DNA of 11,017 nt. Origin: Bacteroidaceae bacterium (GTDB lineage: Bacteria; Bacteroidota; Bacteroidia; Bacteroidales; Bacteroidaceae). Positions 5,762 to 11,017 of this stretch are shown here, in pieces. Below the pieces are notes generated by a model, which saw only the letters and a list, made by a program, of their open reading frames with translations, did no database searches and had not been told where the DNA came from. How positions within the stretch are numbered: position 1 is the stretch's first letter; every line of letters begins with the position of its first letter. The position numbers and the translations under genes were made by a program. The stretch is taken from positions 1-11,017 of the forward strand of contig JAEEOD010000126.1 in the NCBI GenBank assembly GCA_016284115.1, in the 5' to 3' direction.

Positions 5762-7042
5762 TTACGCATTAATTGTAATTTGAATGATTTCGCTTAATGT
5801 CGGATGTGCATGGATGATGTCCTTTGCTCTATCCAAAGTCACGCCCAGATTCATCATGGTTACAACTTCCTGAATCAAGTCAGATGCATGGCTGCCCATG
5901 ATATGACATCCCAGAATGGTATTGTTCTCGTTGTCTATGATTAGTTTACAGAACCCATCGGTTTCTCCCATTGCTACTGCTTTTCCAACAGAGCTATAAG
6001 GTACCTTAATCGTCCTGTAATCCAATTCCTTATCATCACATTGTGTTTCGGTCAAACCAACAGAAGCAACTTCTGGGGTAGTGAATACTGCAGAAGGGAT
6101 AAGGTCAAAACGAATTTGGTCTGTTTTACCCTTGATATGGTTCAAAGCCCTATAGCCTTGAAAAGAGGCTACATGAGCCAGCATCATTTGGCCGTTTGCA
6201 TCACCTATAGCATAGATGCTCGGTACTGATGTCAGCATATTCTCATTGACCTTGATACCTTTCTTATCATAGTTGATTCCTAAGGCTTCCAAGTTCAGAC
6301 CTTCGGTATTTGGCTTACGACCCACAGCCATCAGCACCTTGTCACAAGCCACCTCATACTTTTGGTCTTTCTTCTCGAACGAGACAACACCTTCGTCATC
6401 AATAGCTGTCACTTGTGCAGATGTCTCTATTCGTATGCCCTGGCGGATAAGCATCTGTTTCAGGCGCTTTGATATGTCTTCATCAAAGTTCGGAAGGATA
6501 TTTGGCGCATATTCCAGTACCGTTACCTCTATACCAAACTTTCTCAGATAGCAAGCCATCTCCAACCCTATCACACCACCACCAATCACACAGATGCTTT
6601 CTGGAAGCTCTTTCAGATTAAGTACATCAGTAGACGTTAATACCATCTCTGAGTCTGCTCCAGGAATAGGTAAACTGGCTGGTGAAGAGCCTGTTGCTAT
6701 GATGATATTCTTGGCTTGATACTCAAAATCCCCCACCACAACAGTATTAGCATCCTTCAACGAAGCTTTTCCTTCAACAATAGTGATATTGGGATTCTTC
6801 AACAGGAATGCCACACCATTTCGCAATTGGTTAACAACCTGTTCCTTACGCTCAACTACAGTTGCGAACTCTTCTTTGCCAGCATAATGGCAGAAGGTCT
6901 TTGTTGGTATACAACCTGCATTCAAGCAAACACCTCCCAAAGGCCCATCATTAATAATGGTTACCTTAAAGCCACTCTTTGCGGCTTTAATGGCAGTTTC
7001 ATACCCTCCAGGGCCTGCACCTATTATTATAATGTCTTCCAT
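5762..7042 (-). CDS. lpd: Dihydrolipoamide dehydrogenase (E3)
   Basis: The protein has 426 residues and reoxidises dihydrolipoyl groups with NAD+, using FAD and a redox disulfide. It shows the FAD-binding GAGPGG at 8-13, the redox pair C39 and C44 in GGVCLNAGCIPTK, an NAD-binding GGGVIGLE at 154-161, the second FAD motif AIGDANG at 278-284, and the catalytic HAHPTLSE at 411-418. Every key residue is present. It is shorter than the usual 460-475 residues, partly through a reduced segment after the CxxxxC helix. The ATG follows the lipoate ligase stop directly (TAAATG), so translation is coupled. It would serve the mini-E2 encoded next. Base composition is lower in GC than E1 and KAS III on hand-counted samples, so this gene and the ligase may have a different origin from their neighbours. 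Confidence 0.93.
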   Translation of the reverse strand: MEDIIIIGAGPGGYETAIKAAKSGFKVTIINDGPLGGVCLNAGCIPTKTFCHYAGKEEFATVVERKEQVVNQLRNGVAFLLKNPNITIVEGKASLKDANTVVVGDFEYQAKNIIIATGSSPASLPIPGADSEMVLTSTDVLNLKELPESICVIGGGVIGLEMACYLRKFGIEVTVLEYAPNILPNFDEDISKRLKQMLIRQGIRIETSAQVTAIDDEGVVSFEKKDQKYEVACDKVLMAVGRKPNTEGLNLEALGINYDKKGIKVNENMLTSVPSIYAIGDANGQMMLAHVASFQGYRALNHIKGKTDQIRFDLIPSAVFTTPEVASVGLTETQCDDKELDYRTIKVPYSSVGKAVAMGETDGFCKLIIDNENNTILGCHIMGSHASDLIQEVVTMMNLGVTLDRAKDIIHAHPTLSEIIQITINA

Positions 7043-7753
7043 TTATTTCCTTCTGATAAACTCTGGTGTCAAGTATTCTTTCTCTATCTCCTTAATTCTA
7101 GCTATCTCATTTTGTGTGAGAACACGTTTTGGATCTCCACAAAAAAAGTTTGCCAAATAGTCTTTCAATTCCTCTACAGAAAGTGATATACCGAGTTCTT
7201 TTAAATTCGCTACTCTCTGCCGCACAGATGCAATACCGTGCTTTTCCAATTTCTGTTTAGGTGGGGTAATCGCTGCTTGCATCACCCCCAAGTCTTCATC
7301 GTAGAGTAGTGTTCCATGTACGATGCTGGCTTTTTCTTTTTGAAACAGAGCATTTCCGGACACTTTCCTGCCTTCTACCAACACATCATTATGTTCTGTC
7401 TTAACAGCAGGTAGTCCAAGTCTTCCAAGAGCTTCAGCTAACTTGTCGAGAAATTCCGCAAAGGCCTCATCTGCCATCATCTTAGGGGTGATGTAAGATA
7501 GCATCACATTTCCTCTGTCAGCATAAACACAGCCTCCTCCACTTTTCCTTCGGTAATACTGAATATGGTTCTTCTCACAATACTCAATATTTACCTCAGC
7601 TTCCATCACTTGATTACGCCCGAAGATAACCGTAGGCTCTACCTGCCATAAGAAGAATACATCTTCTTCACAATTGTCTGCCAGGTACTCTTCCATCGCC
7701 AGATAGAAGACGAGCCTACGAGTTTCTTCGTTCGGTAATTTAACAAATGTCAT
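7043..7753 (-). CDS. lplA: Lipoate-protein ligase A
   Basis: The protein has 236 residues. It activates free lipoate with ATP and attaches it to a lysine of a lipoyl domain. Visible family motifs are RRKSGGGCVYAD at 68-79, the catalytic-lysine segment GRKVSGNA at 128-135 (K130), HGTLLYD at 146-152 and SVRQRVANL at 176-184. A short C-terminal helical part is present, but the protein is shorter than E. coli LplA (about 338 residues). The ATG overlaps the E1 alpha stop by one base (TAATG) and its stop abuts the E3 start. This places it as a dedicated ligase for the K44 lysine of the mini-E2 encoded two genes downstream. Whether it also serves other lipoyl proteins of the cell cannot be told. Octanoyl transferase (LipB) is less likely, given the LplA-specific motif set. 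Confidence 0.9.
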   Translation of the reverse strand: MTFVKLPNEETRRLVFYLAMEEYLADNCEEDVFFLWQVEPTVIFGRNQVMEAEVNIEYCEKNHIQYYRRKSGGGCVYADRGNVMLSYITPKMMADEAFAEFLDKLAEALGRLGLPAVKTEHNDVLVEGRKVSGNALFQKEKASIVHGTLLYDEDLGVMQAAITPPKQKLEKHGIASVRQRVANLKELGISLSVEELKDYLANFFCGDPKRVLTQNEIARIKEIEKEYLTPEFIRRK

Positions 7754-8631
7754 TAGTGGGTGGTGCAGTACTGATATACTCTCTCAATCTCAGCCTCTAC
7801 TTTGGCCTCTATCTCCTTCACCTCAGCCTCGGAGAGTTGTTTAGCCACACTCTTGATGCAGTCGTGTTCGTGCCAGTAGTCGTCACGTTCTTTAGGTATG
7901 TAAGCACGCTTGTCGCTCTTGGAGTGACCACAGAAACGATGAGTCAGCACCTCCACAAACTGGGGCTCGCGGGTGTCACGGACTGCTTTTACAGCTTTTT
8001 CCAACACCTCATAAAGATTATCAAAGTCGCTGGCCTCTACACGGGTATAAGGCAAAGCAAAGCCCTTCACACGGTCTTCGAACACCACAAACGGATTTGC
8101 GGTCTCAACCGGTGTACTCATGGCATAGCCGTTGTTCTCCAGAATATAGAGCACGGGCAGTTTCATTTCTGCAGCCAGGTTGAAGGCTTCCAAAACATAG
8201 CCCTCGTTCATAGCACCATCACCAAAGTCCACTACAGAGATGGCATCCGTCTTGTCCTCTTTCAGGGCAAAGGCAATACCAGTCGCAACCGTTGCCATAC
8301 CACCGGTGATACCATTGGTGAAGTAGTTCTTGTAATACACGTGCTGGCTGCCACCAAGACCTTTGGCCATACCATAGCTCTTGCCCATAATCTCACCCAG
8401 GAGGGTCTCAGGCTTCATGGTCATCATCATGGAGAGACCGTGAGCACGGTGGCCGCTGCAAAGGTAGTCGTGGTCAATGTTCAACAGGTAGCTCAATGCC
8501 ACAGGAACAGCTTCCTGACCAATACAACAGTGGGTAGTTCCTCTTAACAGGCCCTGAGAGAACAGCGATTCAATCTTATGCTCCATCTCACGGATGAGCA
8601 TCATTCTGTACAATACTTCTTTCTTGTCCAT
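7753..8631 (-). CDS. 2-oxoacid dehydrogenase E1 component, alpha subunit
   Basis: The protein has 292 residues, at the short end for the family (usually 320-400). It is the thiamine-diphosphate-binding half of a heterotetrameric E1 that decarboxylates a 2-oxoacid and reductively acylates a lipoyl arm. The thiamine-diphosphate motif runs from GDG (137-139) to ENN (165-167). GHRAHG at 60-65 supplies the active-site histidines, MAKGLGGSQH (88-97) is the conserved glycine-rich loop, and HRFCGHSKSDKRAY is the counterpart of the E1 phosphorylation loop. ATG 8631 is fixed by a perfect Shine-Dalgarno sequence. It follows E1 beta by 15 bases, the reverse of the usual alpha-beta order. Substrate cannot be read from sequence: pyruvate, acetoin-type and branched-chain 2-oxoacids are all possible. 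Confidence 0.9.
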   Translation of the reverse strand: MDKKEVLYRMMLIREMEHKIESLFSQGLLRGTTHCCIGQEAVPVALSYLLNIDHDYLCSGHRAHGLSMMMTMKPETLLGEIMGKSYGMAKGLGGSQHVYYKNYFTNGITGGMATVATGIAFALKEDKTDAISVVDFGDGAMNEGYVLEAFNLAAEMKLPVLYILENNGYAMSTPVETANPFVVFEDRVKGFALPYTRVEASDFDNLYEVLEKAVKAVRDTREPQFVEVLTHRFCGHSKSDKRAYIPKERDDYWHEHDCIKSVAKQLSEAEVKEIEAKVEAEIERVYQYCTTH

Positions 8632-8638
8632 TGTCTGT

Positions 8639-8646
8639 CCTCCTTT
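8639..8646 (-). promoter_or_regulatory. Shine-Dalgarno AAAGGAGG for E1 alpha
   Basis: The motif fills the 15-base gap between the E1 beta stop (TAG, 8649-8647) and ATG 8631, at seven-base spacing. Most other starts in this operon have only A/T-rich leaders or overlap the previous stop, so E1 alpha may be translated unusually well. The 13-base string AAAGGAGGACAGA recurs before the lipoprotein start at 668. Confidence 0.6.
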
Positions 8647-9624
8647 CTACCAATTAAGAATTACGTCCTTGATTTCATCCATCTGCGGAAGGGCCAGTGC
8701 CTCAGCCTCCTTGGAGGTTCCAATGATATGCTGCTTGGCACCAATGGTCTTGAACTTGGCGGTCATACCCCTCTGTACCATCTGGCTGATAACCGTATCA
8801 CCAATGCCAAACGGGATGTGGCCTTCTTCAACGGTCAGCACCTTCTTGCAATCCTTCAACAGGCCATGCAGCAGGTCAAAGTCCATGGGGCTCAGGCTGC
8901 TTACATCCAGCAGACGAACAGCCACCTCTTCTTCCATATAGATGTCATACATCAACTGGAGCAGCGGACTGATCAAACCGCCATAGCTGACAATGGTAAT
9001 TTCTGCTTCCTCATCCGGGAATGCAACCTCTGCAATGGGGAAATCACCACCATGATACTGGATGTCAAATGCACCGGCAATCTTCTCTGCCTTGAACATC
9101 TTGCGGGTATAGTCCAGCTTGTTCTCAGCAAAAATCACCGGCACACCCAGACGCATAGCCTTCACCAACAGGTCACCAGGTTCGTGGAGCACAGAGGGAG
9201 AAATCACTGCAATGTTGGGCAATCCAACATACAGTTTCTCCAGACTCTGGCTGTGCGTTGCACCATATCCACGGTAGCCACCCATCGGGTCGCGCACCAC
9301 CAAGTGCAGCTTCTTTTCAAAGCCCTCTACGAACTTGGAGGCATGGTTCAGTATCTGGTCCATGATCAAGGTACTGAAGTCACCAAACATGATTTCTATC
9401 ATGGGCTTGTACCCAGCCAGTGCCATACCTACACCAAGTCCCGTGAAGCCCTGTTCAGACATAGGGGTATTGATAATCTTTCCGGGGAACTTGGCAGACA
9501 TACCTTTGGTGAGTGTATAAGCACCACCATAAGGATCTGCTATATCCTCACCCAGGAGGAAGCACTTCGGGTCTGCGAGAAGACGTTCCAGGCCCGAAAT
9601 GATAAACTCTTTGTAAGTTTCCAT
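8647..9624 (-). CDS. 2-oxoacid dehydrogenase E1 component, beta subunit
   Basis: The protein has 325 residues, normal for E1 beta. Near the N-terminus is GEDIADPYGGAYTLTKG (25-41). The catalytic glutamate that activates thiamine diphosphate is E57 in NTPMSEQGF. EIMFGDFSTL (77-86) and DQILNHASKF (89-98) form the usual metal- and subunit-binding region, and THSQSLE at 123-129 carries the active-site histidine H124. The transketolase C-terminal domain (about 195-320) includes LLDVSSLSPMDFD. The overall pattern recalls the E1 beta proteins found in some surface-polysaccharide clusters more than housekeeping pyruvate dehydrogenase, but this is from memory. It starts 6 bases after the SDR stop. It pairs with E1 alpha, encoded next. 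Confidence 0.9.
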   Translation of the reverse strand: METYKEFIISGLERLLADPKCFLLGEDIADPYGGAYTLTKGMSAKFPGKIINTPMSEQGFTGLGVGMALAGYKPMIEIMFGDFSTLIMDQILNHASKFVEGFEKKLHLVVRDPMGGYRGYGATHSQSLEKLYVGLPNIAVISPSVLHEPGDLLVKAMRLGVPVIFAENKLDYTRKMFKAEKIAGAFDIQYHGGDFPIAEVAFPDEEAEITIVSYGGLISPLLQLMYDIYMEEEVAVRLLDVSSLSPMDFDLLHGLLKDCKKVLTVEEGHIPFGIGDTVISQMVQRGMTAKFKTIGAKQHIIGTSKEAEALALPQMDEIKDVILNW

Positions 9625-9630
9625 ACTTTA

Positions 9631-10377
9631 TTAATTCAGTGAGAAACCTCCGTCAATTAAGAGGTTGGTGCCGGTCATCCATTTTGTGGCATCAGAGAGC
9701 AAATACACAATGGCACTTGCTATTTCGTCAGCTCGGCCATAACGGCCCAGCGGATAACGTTTCATTTCCTCGTCCAGTTGATCCTGGGTGATAGAGGTAT
9801 TGTTGTAAATGTTCGTTTGCGTAATGCCGGGATTCACCGTATTCACACGGATTTTACGGGGGGCAAGTTCCAGAGCCAAAGACTTCACAAAGCCCACCAA
9901 TGCAGACTTGGAAGCACCATACAATCCATTACCAATGGCACCATTGAATACACCGGCCATAGAAGAGGTATAGACAAGAGCAGCTTCCTTATTGAAGCGC
10001 TTGTTCTGCAACAAAATCTGGGTCAGGCGAATAGGAGCAATGGTATTGATGTTCATAATCTTCTCAACATCCTCTCGCTCACCAAACTGTGTCAGAATGG
10101 TCTTGATGATACCAGCATTGCTGACAAAACCGTCTAACTTTGGGAGTTTCCCTACCAGTTCCTGAAGGGCAGCATCATCGGTCAGGTTAGCCACATACAG
10201 CTGATGTTCCTCCCCTTCCAGCATTCCCAGCGTTTCCGCCAGGGATGCTTCATTGAGGTCGGTAATGTGTACGGTAGCACCAAGACCCGCACATTGGAGG
10301 GCTGTTGCCCTACCGATGCCAGACCCCGCACCGGTAATGAAAATGGTTTTACCTGTTAAGCTAAAAGGATTCTCCAT
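9631..10377 (-). CDS. Short-chain dehydrogenase/reductase (FabG-like)
   Basis: The protein has 248 residues and is a classical SDR: nucleotide-binding TGAGSGIG at 15-22, NAG at 87-89, catalytic N111, S138/S139, Y153 and K157 (YGASK), then the NPG motif and a C-terminal TGTNLLIDGG. D40 at the end of beta strand 2 (HITDLNEA) suggests NAD(H) rather than NADP(H) preference, by the usual rule. The ATG overlaps the ACP stop by one base (TAATG), which ties the two together. I infer that it reduces a 3-oxoacyl group held on that ACP to a 3-hydroxyacyl group. A sugar oxidoreductase role is the main alternative, since SDRs are common in polysaccharide loci. Confidence 0.85.
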   Translation of the reverse strand: MENPFSLTGKTIFITGAGSGIGRATALQCAGLGATVHITDLNEASLAETLGMLEGEEHQLYVANLTDDAALQELVGKLPKLDGFVSNAGIIKTILTQFGEREDVEKIMNINTIAPIRLTQILLQNKRFNKEAALVYTSSMAGVFNGAIGNGLYGASKSALVGFVKSLALELAPRKIRVNTVNPGITQTNIYNNTSITQDQLDEEMKRYPLGRYGRADEIASAIVYLLSDATKWMTGTNLLIDGGFSLN

Positions 10378-10610
10378 TACTTCTGCTTGTTTGCGATGGT
10401 ATCAAACAGGTCCTGGACGGTGATGGCGCTACGTAGCTCATCGAATGTCAACTGAACGCCATAACTTTTCTCTGCCATATTAAGCAAAGAGAGACCTATC
10501 ATTGATGACCATTCATCCAACTCACGGAAATCTGTTTCTGCACTAAATTCACTTGCCTCAGTGTCATCAAACTGATTAGCAAAATTCTGAATAAATTCTT
10601 TAATATCCAT
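10377..10610 (-). CDS. Acyl carrier protein
   Basis: The protein has 77 residues, is acidic and four-helical, and has the carrier-protein length. The phosphopantetheine site aligns with LDEWSSMIGLSLL at 31-43, so the modified serine should be S36. The usual D-S-L is replaced by S-S-M, an odd variant also carrying the E-W seen in locus-specific ACPs (DEWDSL type). It is therefore probably a dedicated carrier, not the fatty-acid ACP. It is the first gene of the acyl module, 33 bases after the glycosyltransferase stop, behind an AT-rich leader with no clear Shine-Dalgarno sequence. Likely partners are the SDR and the KAS III-like protein. No phosphopantetheinyl transferase is visible, so it would depend on the cell's own. 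Confidence 0.85.
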   Translation of the reverse strand: MDIKEFIQNFANQFDDTEASEFSAETDFRELDEWSSMIGLSLLNMAEKSYGVQLTFDELRSAITVQDLFDTIANKQK

Positions 10611-10643
10611 ACTTTTTATAATTAATAATTACGATTTATCACT

Positions 10644-11017
10644 TTAATCTGTTACCTTAATTTCATAAAATCCAAATGCTATCTTTATCATAATGGCTAA
10701 ATCACTCCAGAATCTATTCCATCGAGCTTTACTAAATGACGTAATTACTCTATATGGGCCATCTACACCCATGTCAATTAGCCATTGGGGTGTTCGTTTT
10801 ACAGATCCAGTGTAGACATCAAAGCTACCACCTAGTCCTTGATATAATGCTTTGTGGAATCTAAGCATCTTTTTCATTAACAATTCCTGTTTGGGGGACC
10901 CCATTGCAACAAAAACGTATTCTGGTTTCTTTTCGACTATATCCTGTATAAGCAGTTCCTCCTCACTAGTATTTTTAATATACCCATTACGATAGCCTGC
11001 TATATTGATTCCTGGAT
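10644..11017 (-). CDS. WecG/TagA/CpsF-family glycosyltransferase (GT26), 5' end outside the window
   Basis: The frame is open from the window edge to TAA at 10646-10644, leaving about 123 residues of the C-terminal half. They begin PGINIAGYRNGYIKN, then VFVAMGSPKQELLM, GLGGSFDVYTGSVKRTPQWL and a tail rich in aromatic and basic residues. The GSPKQE and GG-x-FD-x-x-x-G-x-x-x-R-x-P motifs define the WecG/TagA/CpsF family. These enzymes add a second sugar, such as ManNAc or a uronic acid, to an undecaprenyl-diphosphate-linked primer at the inner membrane. The C-terminal segment after VDGPYRVI departs from the common LEW-x-YRL form and contains a hydrophobic stretch (LAIMIKIAFGF) that may touch the membrane. 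This gene is the best evidence that the operon belongs to a surface-polysaccharide locus. Confidence 0.88.
   Translation of the reverse strand, partial: PGINIAGYRNGYIKNTSEEELLIQDIVEKKPEYVFVAMGSPKQELLMKKMLRFHKALYQGLGGSFDVYTGSVKRTPQWLIDMGVDGPYRVITSFSKARWNRFWSDLAIMIKIAFGFYEIKVTD

Noticed and set aside
7747..8547. Plus-strand open frame (266 codons) opposite E1 alpha
   Set aside because: It has no recognisable domain and is fully antisense to E1 alpha with its thiamine-diphosphate motif.
8578..9642. Long plus-strand open frame (354 codons) opposite E1 beta
   Set aside because: It is His/Gln-rich without domain motifs and opposite a clearly functional E1 beta gene. It is a shadow frame.

Overview
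The window looks like part of a Bacteroidales chromosome (Bacteroides, Phocaeicola or Parabacteroides type). The reasons are a Bacteroidetes-style TAnnTTTG promoter box, a fimbrillin-like lipoprotein preceded by a small peptide gene, and a VanZ-like gene followed by a small 'NRNPSKY' protein, a pair typical of the ends of Bacteroides surface-polysaccharide loci. Every gene I can support lies on the minus strand, so the order of transcription runs from high to low coordinates.

Region A (11017 down to 958) is one dense operon, probably part of a capsule or other surface-polysaccharide locus. In order of transcription it holds: a WecG/TagA/CpsF glycosyltransferase (5' end outside the window), an acyl carrier protein, a short-chain reductase, 2-oxoacid dehydrogenase E1 beta and E1 alpha, a lipoate-protein ligase, dihydrolipoamide dehydrogenase (E3), a 142-residue 'mini-E2' with only a lipoyl domain and an E3-binding-like domain, a ketoacyl-ACP synthase III-like protein, a DegT-type sugar aminotransferase, a PF14907-type nucleotidyltransferase-fold protein, a VanZ-like membrane protein and a 76-residue protein. 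From the carrier protein to the nucleotidyltransferase-like gene, neighbours overlap by 1 or 17 bases, abut, or are separated by at most 33 bases.

The most interesting reading is that nine of these genes (10610 down to 4233, with the aminotransferase next) form a self-contained acyl-group factory inside a polysaccharide operon. E1 would decarboxylate a 2-oxoacid and load the acyl group onto the lipoyl arm of the mini-E2. The ligase would install the lipoyl group and E3 would reoxidise it. The mini-E2 has no acyltransferase domain, so the KAS III-like protein is the best candidate to take the acyl group from the arm. It could extend it on the dedicated ACP (reduced by the SDR to a 3-hydroxyacyl group) or pass it to a sugar. 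The aminotransferase could supply an amino sugar as final acceptor. Substrate, product and the lipoyl-to-KAS III transfer are inference.

Region B (957 down to 1) is a separate unit. A promoter-like box within an inverted repeat lies ahead of a 47-residue peptide gene and a fimbrillin-like lipoprotein gene that appears broken twice: by a one-base frameshift exactly at the lipobox and by truncation at its 3' end. Next to the truncation, and running off the window, is the start of a REP-associated (IS200-like, Y1) tyrosine transposase, the likely cause of the truncation. I saw no tRNA, rRNA or CRISPR array, and no stretch over 300 bases lacks a gene.
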